Part shown: positions 25,079 through 33,239 of the stretch, piece after piece
Numbering within the stretch: position 1 is the first letter of the stretch
Layout: each line of letters opens with the position of its first letter
NCBI GenBank assembly: GCA_002309805.1
Contig: DBYJ01000017.1
Location: 1 to 54,580, forward strand
Reading direction: 5' to 3'
DNA length: 54,580 nucleotides
Source of the DNA: Bacteroidales bacterium UBA1189
GTDB taxonomy: Bacteria; Bacteroidota; Bacteroidia; Bacteroidales; Bacteroidaceae
Translations under genes and position numbers: made by a program
Notes under the pieces: generated by a model
Seen by the model: the letters and a program-made list of their open reading frames with translations, nothing else
What the model was told of the DNA's origin: nothing
The model's database searches: none

Positions 25079-27703
25079 ATGGCAGCCGACCTGAAAGAAA
25101 CCCCGATGATCCGTCAGTTTCTTGACCTGAAGGCCAAGCATCCGGATGCCATCCTGCTGTTCCGCTGTGGGGATTTCTATGAAACCTACTCCACCGATGC
25201 CGTTACAGCCAGTGAAATTCTGGGCATTACGCTCACCAAGCGCAATAATGGCAAGAACGGCGCCATGCAGGCATTGGAGATGGCTGGCTTCCCCCATCAT
25301 GCCCTGGATACCTATCTGCCCAAGCTGATTCGTGCAGGGAAACGCGTGGCTATCTGTGACCAACTGGAGGACCCCAAGCTGACGAAGAAGCTGGTGAAGC
25401 GCGGCATTACAGAACTGGTGACACCAGGTGTAACCCTCTCCGACACCGTGCTTAACTATAAGGAAAACAACTTCCTGGGCTCTGTCCATTTCAGCAAGGG
25501 AACGTGCGGAGTAGCCTTTTTGGACATCTCCACAGGCGAATTTCTGACGGCTGAGGGCACCTTTGAATATGTGGAGAAGCTGATTAACAACTTCTCGCCC
25601 AAGGAGGTGCTGTTCCAGCGGGGGCTGAGGGAGCAGTTTGAGCGCGCTTTCGGCAATAAACTCTGCACGTTTGAGCTGGATGACTGGGTATTCACCGAGC
25701 AGTTTGCCCGCGAGAAGCTGCTGAAGCACTTCCAGACGAAGAACTTGAAGGGCTTTGGCATTGAGCATCTTAAGAATGGAATAGTGGCTGCTGGGGCTGT
25801 GCTGCACTACCTTGACGTCACCCTCCACAGCAACATCAAGCATATCATCCGCATCTCCCGCATTGAGGAGGAGCGCTATGTCCGTCTGGACCGTTATACC
25901 ATCCGCAACCTGGAACTCCTGGCTCCCATGCACGAAGGGGGAGTTTCGCTGCTGAATGTTATTGACAAGACTATCAGCCCCATGGGTGGACGTCTGCTGC
26001 GCCGCTGGATTTCCTTCCCCCTGAAGGATGAGCGTGCCATCAATGAGCGTCTGGATGGGGTGGACTGCTTCTTCCGCGAGCCCGACTTGCGCGAGCAGTT
26101 GGCAGATAGCTTCCGTCAGATGGGTGACTTGGAGCGCATCATCTCCAAAGTGGCTGTGGGACGAGTTTCCCCCCGCGAGATGGTGCAGCTGAAGATTGCC
26201 CTGATGGCATTGGGTCCTGTGAAGGAGGCTTGCGAACAGTCTGGCAATGAACATATCCGACGCATTGGTGAGCAGCTGAATGTCTGTGCTACCATCCGCG
26301 ACAGAATTGCCCGTGAGATAGTCCCTGACCCACCCTTGGCCCTGAATCGCGGGGGAGTCATCAGCCGTGGAGTCAGCAAGGAGCTGGATGAACTGCGCGA
26401 CATTGCCTACAGCGGCAAGGACTACCTGCTGAAGATGCAGCAGCGCGAGATTGAAGCCACAGGAATCAACAGCCTCAAGATAGCCTACAACAATGTGTTC
26501 GGCTACTACATCGAGGTGCGCAACACCTACAAGGACCTGGTGCCCAAGGAGTGGATCAGGAAGCAGACGCTGGTGAATGCCGAGCGCTATATCACCCAGG
26601 AACTCAAGGAATACGAGGAGCGCATCCTGGGGGCTGAGGATAAGATTTTCTCGTTGGAGGCGCAGCTGTTCAATGAACTGGTGTATGCCCTCGGAGAGTA
26701 TATCCCTGCCATTCAGATAGATGCCAATCAGGTGGCCAAGCTGGACTGCCTGCTGTCGTTTGCTCAGGTGGCGCAGGAGAACAGGTATGTGCGCCCAGTC
26801 ATTGATGATAGCCTGACGCTGGATATTCGCAAGGGGCGTCACCCTGTTATAGAAAAGCAAATGGCTGTAGGCGAGGAGTATGTGGCCAACGATGTGCTGG
26901 TGGACAGCGAGCGTCAGCAGATACTCATCATCACGGGTCCCAATATGGCAGGTAAGTCTGCCCTGCTGCGACAGACGGCTCTCATCACCCTGCTGGCCCA
27001 GATAGGCTGCTTTGTGCCTGCTGAATCGGCGCGCATAGGCTTGGTGGATAAGATTTTCACCCGCGTGGGTGCCAGCGACAACATCTCTCTCGGTGAATCC
27101 ACCTTCATGGTGGAGATGACGGAGGCAGCTGATATTCTGAATAATCTCTCGGAGCGCAGTTTGATTCTGTTTGATGAATTGGGACGCGGCACCAGCACCT
27201 ACGATGGTATCAGCATTGCCTGGGCTATTGTGGAATATATCCATGAGAATGCCCGCGGACATGCCCGCACCCTCTTTGCCACACACTACCATGAGCTCAA
27301 TGAGATGGCTAAGTCCTTCCCGCGAATCAAGAATTACAACGTGGCAGTCAAGGAGATAGACAACAAGGTTATCTTCCTGCGCAAGCTGGTGGAGGGAGGC
27401 AGCGAGCACTCGTTTGGCATCCATGTAGCCAGCATGGCAGGCATGCCCAAGAGTATTGTGCGCCGTGCAGGGAACATTCTGAAGCAAATGGAGGACAAGT
27501 CAGCCCGCGAGGGAGGAATTGCCAAGCCTGTGGAGGATTTGGCAGGGAGTCGCGAGGGATTTCAGCTGAGTTTCTTCCAGTTAGACGACCCTGTGCTCTG
27601 CCAGATACGCGATGAGCTCCTCACCCTCGACGTGAATAACCTCACGCCCCTTGAAGCCCTCAACAAACTCAACGACATCAAGAAGATACTGAAGGGGAAA
27701 TAG
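25079..27703 (+). CDS. mutS: DNA mismatch repair protein MutS
   Basis: 874 residues, full length. The mismatch-reading Phe-x-Glu is in FRCGDFYETY (about 29-38), with the connector, lever and clamp domains after it and the ABC-type ATPase at the end: Walker A GPNMAGKSALL (620-630), signature region SLGESTFMVEMTE, Walker B LILFDELGRGTSTYDG (D699) and THYHEL. A C-terminal tail with LxxLDVNNLTPLEALNKL matches the MutS dimerisation end. It recognises mispairs and loops and recruits MutL. The start is three bases after the CDF gene; convergent lgt ends 50 bases downstream. Confidence 0.97.
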   Translation: MAADLKETPMIRQFLDLKAKHPDAILLFRCGDFYETYSTDAVTASEILGITLTKRNNGKNGAMQALEMAGFPHHALDTYLPKLIRAGKRVAICDQLEDPKLTKKLVKRGITELVTPGVTLSDTVLNYKENNFLGSVHFSKGTCGVAFLDISTGEFLTAEGTFEYVEKLINNFSPKEVLFQRGLREQFERAFGNKLCTFELDDWVFTEQFAREKLLKHFQTKNLKGFGIEHLKNGIVAAGAVLHYLDVTLHSNIKHIIRISRIEEERYVRLDRYTIRNLELLAPMHEGGVSLLNVIDKTISPMGGRLLRRWISFPLKDERAINERLDGVDCFFREPDLREQLADSFRQMGDLERIISKVAVGRVSPREMVQLKIALMALGPVKEACEQSGNEHIRRIGEQLNVCATIRDRIAREIVPDPPLALNRGGVISRGVSKELDELRDIAYSGKDYLLKMQQREIEATGINSLKIAYNNVFGYYIEVRNTYKDLVPKEWIRKQTLVNAERYITQELKEYEERILGAEDKIFSLEAQLFNELVYALGEYIPAIQIDANQVAKLDCLLSFAQVAQENRYVRPVIDDSLTLDIRKGRHPVIEKQMAVGEEYVANDVLVDSERQQILIITGPNMAGKSALLRQTALITLLAQIGCFVPAESARIGLVDKIFTRVGASDNISLGESTFMVEMTEAADILNNLSERSLILFDELGRGTSTYDGISIAWAIVEYIHENARGHARTLFATHYHELNEMAKSFPRIKNYNVAVKEIDNKVIFLRKLVEGGSEHSFGIHVASMAGMPKSIVRRAGNILKQMEDKSAREGGIAKPVEDLAGSREGFQLSFFQLDDPVLCQIRDELLTLDVNNLTPLEALNKLNDIKKILKGK

Positions 27704-27752
27704 TTCCCAGTATCCCCGTTCTTACAGGTTTTTTCTGGTTTCTCCTGATTCC

Positions 27753-28628
27753 TTATTTTCCCTTTTTCTCGAAAATCGCGGGATTCTCGGGCTTGGGCTT
27801 ATGCTTCATGCTGTAGATCAGAAAAGCCACGCCCACCAGTGCGTAGGGGATGCTGAACCATTGGGCTCTGTCGCTGTTGATGCTGGCTGGGTTGCTGAGC
27901 AGGCGGAAATTGCCTCCCTTCGTGAACTCCACAAACATGCGGAAGATGAAGATGCATGCCAGACAAAAGCCGAAATAGAAGCCCGTACCCACCTTCTGAG
28001 GCTGTTTTTTGTAAATCCACCAGCCGATGAAGAAGAGCAGTAGGTAGGTGATGGCTTCGTAGAGCTGGCTGGGGTGACGCGGCAGATTGTCCACCTGGCT
28101 GAAGATGAAGCCCCAGTCAGTACCTGTGGGGATGCCAATGATTTCGCTGTTCATCAGGTTGCCCAGACGGATGGCGCAGCAGGTGGTTGGGGTAGCAATA
28201 GCAATGGTGTCAAGGACACGCAGCACGCTGATTTTGTATTTCTTGCAATAGAGCAGCAGGGCTATGATGGTGCCGATGGTTCCTCCATGTGAAGCCAGTC
28301 CGGCATAGCCTGTGAGCTTTGCCCCTGAGAATCCTTCGCCTGTGAACTTTACTGGCAGCAGCATCTCCACAAAGCGGGGGAAGGAACTCAGATAGTAGGA
28401 TGACTCATAGATGAGGCAATGGCCCACACGGGCTCCGATGAGGATGCCAAAGAAGACGTAGAAGAACAGAGGGTCGAAGAGCGAATCCTTGATTTTCTGC
28501 TCCTTGTAGAGTCTTTGCACAATGAAGTAGCCGATGACCAATCCGACAATCCAGCACAGGGCATAGAAGCGGACAAACCCTATTTTGACGGGTGGATTCC
28601 AGACAATATATAAAAGGTCATAGTTCAT
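27753..28628 (-). CDS. lgt: Prolipoprotein diacylglyceryl transferase
   Basis: 291 residues, about seven membrane segments. It moves diacylglycerol from phosphatidylglycerol to the lipobox Cys of prolipoproteins in the inner membrane, the first step for the several lipoproteins in this window. Conserved motifs: IGARVGHCLIYE, GLASHGGTIG (Lgt signature His) and CAIRLGNLMNSEIIG (Lgt signature), HPSQLYEA. The start ATG (28628-28626) is one of several ATGs created by a heptamer array (28619-28646); another ATG at 28621 is out of frame. Confidence 0.95.
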   Translation of the reverse strand: MNYDLLYIVWNPPVKIGFVRFYALCWIVGLVIGYFIVQRLYKEQKIKDSLFDPLFFYVFFGILIGARVGHCLIYESSYYLSSFPRFVEMLLPVKFTGEGFSGAKLTGYAGLASHGGTIGTIIALLLYCKKYKISVLRVLDTIAIATPTTCCAIRLGNLMNSEIIGIPTGTDWGFIFSQVDNLPRHPSQLYEAITYLLLFFIGWWIYKKQPQKVGTGFYFGFCLACIFIFRMFVEFTKGGNFRLLSNPASINSDRAQWFSIPYALVGVAFLIYSMKHKPKPENPAIFEKKGK

Positions 28629-28646
28629 AGTTCATAATTCATAGTT
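28619..28646. repeat. Heptamer array spanning the lgt start
   Basis: Four 7-bp units of CATAGTT or CATAATT. On the minus strand it reads AACTATG repeatedly, so each unit brings an ATG, and the lgt start codon is inside. It is the inverted counterpart of the array at 29027-29059. Confidence 0.8.
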
Positions 28647-28658
28647 AGGGGTTGATAA

Positions 28659-29021
28659 TTAATCGTTTTCAGAACTTTTTACAATGCTTGTCAGTATTTT
28701 TATGAGTTCAACATTATCGGTTATGATTGATTCGAAGGACTTATCATCCATGTAACCGGAGTCGTAGAGAAGGTTCAGCCAATATTCCGTTTCACTTGCC
28801 TCTTTTAGCGCAATGGACATTTTAGCCCTGAAGTCTGGCTTGCTCTGCCCTCGGATTGCTTCTTTCACATTTGCACCAATGCTCGTACCGCTTCTTAAGA
28901 CCTGTTTCGATAAAACAAATTCTTTATGCTCGCTACTGAGAGTAAGATATTGGTAGAGTTTTATAATTCGTAGTGCGAACGAATAACTTTTGTCTCTGAT
29001 AATGCTCTCTTTCATAAACAA
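28659..29021 (-). CDS. Four-helix-bundle protein of the S23/IVP family
   Basis: 120 residues, all helical. The FALRIIKLYQYL, VLSKQVLRSGTSIGANVKEA, KMSIALKEASETEYWLNLL and LIKILTSIVK segments match the four-helix-bundle family first seen in intervening sequences of 23S rRNA; a related fold serves as accessory protein (Avd) in diversity-generating retroelements. No rRNA or reverse transcriptase is nearby. The function is unknown. It is AT-rich and sits alone between lgt and ychF, framed by inverted heptamer arrays, which suggests a small mobile cassette. ATG 29015 (third codon) is an alternative start. Confidence 0.88.
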   Translation of the reverse strand: MFMKESIIRDKSYSFALRIIKLYQYLTLSSEHKEFVLSKQVLRSGTSIGANVKEAIRGQSKPDFRAKMSIALKEASETEYWLNLLYDSGYMDDKSFESIITDNVELIKILTSIVKSSEND

Positions 29022-29026
29022 ATTTC

Positions 29027-29059
29027 AACTATGCACTATGAACTATGAACTATGCACTA
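29027..29059. repeat. Heptamer array right of the S23-family gene
   Basis: Units AACTATG, CACTATG, AACTATG, AACTATG, CACTA at a 7-base period. It reads as the reverse complement of the array at 28619-28646, so the pair forms long imperfect inverted repeats around the gene. It ends one base before the ychF stop. Confidence 0.8.
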
Positions 29060-29060
29060 A

Positions 29061-30164
29061 TTAAACGTTAAAGCGGAAGTGCATGATGTCGCCGTCCTGC
29101 ACCACATAGTCCTTGCCTTCAACACCCATCTTACCAGCCTCACGCACAGCAGCTTCTGAGCCATAGTGGATATAGTCGTCGTACTTGATGACCTCTGCGC
29201 GGATGAAACCCCGCTCAAAATCTGTGTGGATGACGCCGGCACATTGGGGAGCCTTCCAGCCCTTGCGGTAGGTCCAGGCTTTCACTTCCATTTCTCCAGC
29301 GGTGATGAAGGTCTCCAGATTCAGCAGTTTGAAGGCTGCCTTGATGAGGCGGTTGACGCCTGATTCCTGAAGACCAACTTCTTCGAGGAACATCTGACGG
29401 TCCTCGTAGCTGTCCAGCTCGGCAATATCAGCTTCAGTCTTTGCTGCCAGCACCATCACTTCAGCAGGTTCATTTTTGACAGCCTCACGCACGGCATCCA
29501 CATAAGCATTACCTGTCACAGCACTTCCTTCATCGACGTTGCAGACATAGAGTACTGGCTTGGCAGTCAGCAGGAAAAGGTCGTGGGCTGCACGCTGCTC
29601 ATCTTTTGAGTCAAAGGTCACTGTGCGGGCACTCTCTCCTTTGATGAGGGCCTCGTGGTACTTACGGAGCACATCCAGCTGCAGCTTGGCCTGCTTGTCA
29701 CCTCCTGTGGTAGCCTGTTTCTCCACCTTCTGAATACGCTGTTCAATGGTCTCCAGGTCTTTGATTTGCAGCTCAGTGTCAATGATTTCCTTGTCACGCA
29801 CAGGGTTCACACTGCCGTCAACATGGGTCACATTGTCGTCGTCGAAGCAGCGCAGCACATGGATGATGGCATCACACTCGCGGATGTTTCCCAGGAATTT
29901 GTTTCCCAGTCCTTCACCCTTCGAGGCCCCCTTCACCAGACCGGCAATGTCCACAATCTCCACCGTAGCAGGGACAATCCTACCTGGGTGGACAAGTTCA
30001 GCCAGGCGGTTAAGCCTCTCGTCAGGGACAGTAATGACACCAACGTTTGGTTCGATGGTGCAGAAAGGGAAGTTGGCTGCCTGAGCCTTAGCGCTTGAAA
30101 GACAGTTGAACAGGGTTGACTTGCCCACATTGGGTAGTCCTACAATGCCGCATTGGAGTGCCAT
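29061..30164 (-). CDS. ychF: Redox-regulated ATPase YchF (OLA1 family)
   Basis: 367 residues, normal length. An Obg-like P-loop protein: G1 GLPNVGKSTL (8-17), G3 DIAGLVKGA (about 72-80), and NVDE in place of NKxD (VCNVDEGS), the change that makes the family prefer ATP over GTP. A coiled-coil insert (about 130-165) and the C-terminal TGS domain (AWTYRKGWKAPQCAGVIHTDFERGF, cited in part as GVIHTDFERGF) are present. It binds ribosomes and is linked to stress responses. It has a perfect promoter inside a palindromic repeat at 30206-30237. Confidence 0.96.
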   Translation of the reverse strand: MALQCGIVGLPNVGKSTLFNCLSSAKAQAANFPFCTIEPNVGVITVPDERLNRLAELVHPGRIVPATVEIVDIAGLVKGASKGEGLGNKFLGNIRECDAIIHVLRCFDDDNVTHVDGSVNPVRDKEIIDTELQIKDLETIEQRIQKVEKQATTGGDKQAKLQLDVLRKYHEALIKGESARTVTFDSKDEQRAAHDLFLLTAKPVLYVCNVDEGSAVTGNAYVDAVREAVKNEPAEVMVLAAKTEADIAELDSYEDRQMFLEEVGLQESGVNRLIKAAFKLLNLETFITAGEMEVKAWTYRKGWKAPQCAGVIHTDFERGFIRAEVIKYDDYIHYGSEAAVREAGKMGVEGKDYVVQDGDIMHFRFNV

Positions 30165-30200
30165 ATTGATGATTTACTATTTGACGATTTACTATTTACG

Positions 30201-30325
30201 ATTTGCAAAGATAGGGTGAGCCGAGCGAAAAAGCAAATAAAAATTTGTTTTTCCGAGGCGACCCCTATCTAAAAGGGCTAAGAAGCCCTTAAAGAAAGTG
30301 TGAGCCGAGCGAAAAAGCAAATAAA
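30201..30325. repeat. Palindromic promoter-bearing intergenic repeat
   Basis: GCAAAGATAGGGTGAGCCGA begins the left arm and the right arm returns as CCGAGGCGACCCCTATCT; a second copy of TGAGCCGAGCGAAAAAGCAA starts at 30301 after a short hairpin (AAGGGCTAAGAAGCCCTT, 30272-30290). The left arm contains a perfect minus-strand promoter for ychF; the right arm has only a decayed plus-strand promoter. A similar element is at 53601-53690. Confidence 0.7.
30206..30237 (-). promoter_or_regulatory. Promoter of ychF
   Basis: On the minus strand TTTG (30237-30234), 20 bases, TATCTTTG (30213-30206). Perfect match to both boxes. The leader is about 35 bases. Confidence 0.75.
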
Positions 30326-30395
30326 TCCTCAAAATTCTCTCCCTCCCATTGCTCCCATTGTTCTCATAGCTCCCATCCTTCCCACAAAAAAACCA

Positions 30396-30425
30396 CCCCC
30401 TGAAAACGCTTTTGTCTCCAGGGGG
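30396..30425 (-). terminator. Terminator of the hsp20 gene
   Basis: On the minus strand GCCCCCTGGAGA opens a stem closed by TTTTCAGGGGG, then GTGGTTTTTTTG: a strong GC stem with a T-run, 34 bases after the stop codon. Confidence 0.8.
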
Positions 30426-30458
30426 CTGTTCAAGGGAGGTAATCTTCCTCTCCCGCTG

Positions 30459-30941
30459 TTACTTGATTTCAATCACTCTGTGTAGTTTCTCGGGAGCCAC
30501 GGGAGCCTTCTTGGGCAGGGTGACGGTGAGGACACCATCGCTCATCGAGGCATTAATGGCCTCCACATCAGCATCATCAGGCAGAGTGAAGCGCTGCTCA
30601 AAGCGGTTGTAGTAGAACTCGCGGCGCAGATAGCCTTTGTCAGCCTTCTTCTCGCACTTGTCAACGTCCTTTTTGTCGCATTTCTCCTTCTCGGCCTTGA
30701 TGACCAGGGTGTCGTTGTCCTCCATGTGGAGGTTGATGTGCTCCTTCGTCATGCCCGGTACAGCCAGTTCCAGCTTGTACTCCTTGTCATTCTCACTGAC
30801 GTTCACCTTGGGGATGAAGTCGCCATAGCACGGTGTCTCTGCCGTAGGCCATACGCTGTTGAACCAATCGTTCAGGATGCTCGGCATCCACTCGTCTCTG
30901 TAATTGTAGCCGCAACGCGGTGATTTTGCTAAAAGTGTCAT
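30459..30941 (-). CDS. Hsp20/alpha-crystallin small heat shock protein
   Basis: 160 residues. The alpha-crystallin domain runs from about 45 to 148 (FIPKVNVSENDKEYKLELAVPG to GVLTVTLPKK; the GxLxxxxPK signature is intact). A Lys/Cys/Asp-rich loop (KEKCDKKDVDKCEKKADKG, 83-101) is unusual and adds two cysteines. A C-terminal I-E-I motif (RVIEIK) should mediate oligomer contacts. It holds unfolding proteins in the cytoplasm under stress. Its upstream region has TATAAAAAATT near 30953 rather than TAnnTTTG, so it may not use the main sigma factor consensus. Confidence 0.93.
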   Translation of the reverse strand: MTLLAKSPRCGYNYRDEWMPSILNDWFNSVWPTAETPCYGDFIPKVNVSENDKEYKLELAVPGMTKEHINLHMEDNDTLVIKAEKEKCDKKDVDKCEKKADKGYLRREFYYNRFEQRFTLPDDADVEAINASMSDGVLTVTLPKKAPVAPEKLHRVIEIK

Positions 30942-30990
30942 AGTCGTAATTTTTTATAGGTTAAACATTTAATTTCATTTTTCGGTCTCC

Positions 30991-31032
30991 AATCTCTGAT
31001 CTTTAATCTTCGATCTTCAATTTTCAATCTTC
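30991..31032. repeat. Six-unit heptamer array upstream of hsp20
   Basis: AATCTCT, GATCTTT, AATCTTC, GATCTTC, AATTTTC, AATCTTC: six consecutive 7-bp units. It lies in the 545-base gene-free stretch 30942-31486, which otherwise holds a CTGCCAA-rich segment (31148-31200), a G-tract cluster and the promoter of the next gene. Confidence 0.75.
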
Positions 31033-31257
31033 ACCCTCCTAAAGTGCAATCTCCCCGCCACACTCCCCTTTTGTCAGTCCTTTTTAACACGCTGCAAACT
31101 TTGTTTACACTCCCCTGCCCTTTTTTAACCATTCCCCCACTCCACCTCTGCCAACGTCTGCCAAAACGTCATCATTCTCAGCCCTTTACCCTGCCAAAAT
31201 GTCAGCCGCTCTGCCTTTTTGTGGTTTGAGAGAAGGCCTTTTCTGCGGAGGGAAAGA

Positions 31258-31309
31258 GGGGGATGGGGATTTATTCGGGGGGAATGGGGTGAGGAAAGGG
31301 GGGAAGGGG
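31258..31309 (+). other. G-tract cluster, potential quadruplex
   Basis: Six runs of four to six G: 31258-31262, 31265-31268, 31277-31282, 31286-31289, 31298-31303, 31306-31309, with loops of 2-8 bases. This is more than enough for an intramolecular G-quadruplex on the plus (non-template) strand, 40 bases upstream of the -33 box of the two-HTH gene. Confidence 0.65.
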
Positions 31310-31348
31310 AAGTTTTTGGGATGGAGAATGAAAAAAAGTTGAAAAAAA

Positions 31349-31380
31349 TTTGCATATTTCAAAATTTTTTCTTATCTTTG
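31349..31380 (+). promoter_or_regulatory. Promoter of the two-HTH gene
   Basis: TTTG (31349-31352), 20 bases, TATCTTTG (31373-31380). Perfect match. The leader to the ATG at 31487 is about 100 bases and AT-rich. Confidence 0.75.
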
Positions 31381-31486
31381 CATTGGATTTTAGGGTAATT
31401 GAAGCCTCAGGTGTGGGGTTGAAAACACAAAATACATTTTTTTTAGTAAAATGATTGATAATAAAGAGGTAAAAAAGATTGTTTGA

Positions 31487-32245
31487 ATGAAGATAAAAAG
31501 GGAATTGTTGGAGGATGTCCGCAGGGATAAGGACGGACAGAAGGCATTGGCGCTGGCTATCTATCTGAAACACTTGCTCAAGGGCTCCAGACTGCCTGAG
31601 ATGTCGCTGAAGAAGGTGATACAGCTGACGAAGCTGGACTATCGCACCGTCAAGAGGTACCTCCCCTTGATGGAGAGTCGTGCATATATACATTTTGAGG
31701 GCTTGGGCAAAAGAAAGACGCTGGTGGTAAACCGCCTGAAGTCGCATCGCCCTAAGAGGAATGTGGACATCAGTTCGTTTGACTTCAGTTCGTACAAAGA
31801 GGTACTGCTGTCGCTGAGGTCGTTCATGGTGATGAGGATTCAGGCCGCGAAGGACTGGATGAAGACGGTGCTTGATGGCTTCCACAACCCCTCGTCCACT
31901 GAAAATCTGAAGGATTTGGGCAGGAAAGTGCGCTCGTATGTGCAGAGCGGAGTGCTGAACAATCCCTACGACGGCTACAAGGAGTATGGCCTCAGCCTGA
32001 AGCGAATTGCCAAGGAGCTGGGCTGCAGTGTGAAGGCGGCCGAAGAGGTGGTGGACTATGCCATCAGCCACAGCTGGATGGCCAGGGAACACCATTGCAT
32101 CCAGGTCTGCGCACCGGGCATCAACCACTATGTGCCAGAGGGATACACGTTTTCCACGACCAACAATGCCTACATCGTGCAGGCCAACACCTATGTGCTC
32201 TCCCCCATCATCACGGAAGCCTTCTTCAACTCGGCTGCTCTCTGA
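31487..32245 (+). CDS. DNA-binding protein with two helix-turn-helix regions, function unknown
   Basis: 252 residues. Residues about 38-82 (MSLKKVIQLTKLDYRTVKRYLPLMESRAYIHFEG in part: LTKLDYRTVKRYLPLM) form a winged-helix-like unit, and about 163-190 (LSLKRIAKELGCSVKAAEEV) a second HTH. I do not recognise the family firmly; it resembles Bacteroidales proteins of unknown role found near mobile or phage-like genes. It has its own strong promoter behind a G-tract cluster. The next gene encodes an HU-like protein, again with its own promoter, so the two need not be co-expressed. Confidence 0.65.
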   Translation: MKIKRELLEDVRRDKDGQKALALAIYLKHLLKGSRLPEMSLKKVIQLTKLDYRTVKRYLPLMESRAYIHFEGLGKRKTLVVNRLKSHRPKRNVDISSFDFSSYKEVLLSLRSFMVMRIQAAKDWMKTVLDGFHNPSSTENLKDLGRKVRSYVQSGVLNNPYDGYKEYGLSLKRIAKELGCSVKAAEEVVDYAISHSWMAREHHCIQVCAPGINHYVPEGYTFSTTNNAYIVQANTYVLSPIITEAFFNSAAL

Positions 32246-32391
32246 CTCTTTCCTTATTAAATTATTATTAGGGGGGCATCCGTGCTGGTAGTATTAGATG
32301 ATACTTTTTCCAATTTCCAGTCGGCCGGTGCGGGGGGTGCGCAGAAGGAATAAATATTTTATTTACAAATCGATAAGAAAACCGTTAAGGG

Positions 32392-32423
32392 CTTGTCTGT
32401 CCCGAAAATTTTTATTAACTTTG
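32392..32423 (+). promoter_or_regulatory. Promoter of the HU-like gene
   Basis: CTTG (32392-32395), 20 bases, TAACTTTG (32416-32423). One base off at -33, full match at -7. The leader is about 87 bases. Confidence 0.65.
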
Positions 32424-32516
32424 CCTGTAGAAAGCCAGGGGTGGAGTGGCGTACGGACTGACTCCGAGCTTTCAAGAGGAATGTTTTTATTATTAACGTT
32501 TTAATTTTTTAGTACT

Positions 32517-32933
32517 ATGGCAATAACTTTTCAGATTGTGGGATGTTCGAATCCCAGAGGCGCTGAGGGAGTGGACTACGCTACCAATCGTGCCACAAAA
32601 ACGGGTGACTACACCTTCAAGGCTTTGGCCGAGGATATCCAGTTGGCAACCACCGTGACGAAGGCCGATGTGGTGGCAGTGCTCACGGCAATGAAGGAGG
32701 AACTGAAGACCCATCTGCTTCAGGGGCAGCGCATTGTGCTTGATGAACTGGGGTCGCTGCAGGCTAACATCACTTCGAAATGCTTTGCGCAGAGTGTGAT
32801 ACCTGTGGACACCTTTGACCCTGTAAGCTACATCAAGAAGGTGGGCATCCGCTTCCGCCCAGAGGCAGAACTGCTCAAGTATGTTCGTGCCAATCGTCAG
32901 CTGAGGCGTGTCCCCAGTGAGTTGCTGGCGTGA
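32517..32933 (+). CDS. HU-family DNA-binding protein (HU-HIG type)
   Basis: 138 residues. The helical N-terminus and the segment VTKADVVAVLTAMKEELKTHLLQGQRIVLDELGSL (in part VLDELGSLQANITSK) match the HU-HIG type of histone-like protein common in Bacteroidales, which differs from classic HU in its arms and C-terminus. It should bind and bend DNA. The genomes of this group carry many paralogues; those beside mobile genes may be remnants. It has its own promoter and a strong terminator at 32966-32997. Confidence 0.87.
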   Translation: MAITFQIVGCSNPRGAEGVDYATNRATKTGDYTFKALAEDIQLATTVTKADVVAVLTAMKEELKTHLLQGQRIVLDELGSLQANITSKCFAQSVIPVDTFDPVSYIKKVGIRFRPEAELLKYVRANRQLRRVPSELLA

Positions 32934-32965
32934 GGTTAACCCCCGGCAACAAGTTCCCAGGGCAA

Positions 32966-32997
32966 CGGTGGAGTCCCTCATTTAGGGATTCACACCG
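32966..32997 (+). terminator. Terminator of the HU-like gene
   Basis: CGGTG and GAGTCCCT (32966-32978) pair with AGGGATTC and CACCG (32984-32997), followed by CCCCTTTTTCC. It starts 33 bases after the stop. A second hairpin (GCCGTTCATC...GATGGGCGGC, 33023-33048) follows. Confidence 0.75.
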
Positions 32998-33098
32998 CCC
33001 CTTTTTCCGAAGTGAAGTCCAGGCCGTTCATCCCCTATGATGGGCGGCTTGGGTGTTTTACGGGATAATGACAGATGGTTTCAGAATGCCCTGTTTTG

Positions 33099-33152
33099 TT
33101 AATTCGTTCAGTGCGATTGAATGAATTTACGTTAATTCGTTCAGTGGGACTG
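33099..33152. repeat. Two 21-base units with a 12-base spacer
   Basis: TTAATTCGTTCAGTGCGATTG at 33099 is repeated as TTAATTCGTTCAGTGGGACTG at 33132, 33 bases on. The CAGTGCG core recalls the units beside oriC (16517-16608). Here the phase is broken. Confidence 0.55.
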
Positions 33153-33170
33153 AAGATTTTTACAAAAACT

Positions 33171-33202
33171 CTTGTTTGTTTCCTTCAGACTGACTATCTT
33201 TG
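33171..33202 (+). promoter_or_regulatory. Promoter of the DUF4143 ATPase gene
   Basis: CTTG (33171-33174), 20 bases, TATCTTTG (33195-33202). Full match at -7. A TTTG at 33175 is a 16-base alternative. The leader is about 31 bases. Confidence 0.65.
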
Positions 33203-33239
33203 CGGCACAAAAATGCTTTCCTAACCAAGAAAAAAGACG

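Noticed and set aside
24608..27487. 959-residue open frame antisense to mutS
   Set aside because: It is the mirror of a well-supported mutS with strong codon bias; the translation has no domain.
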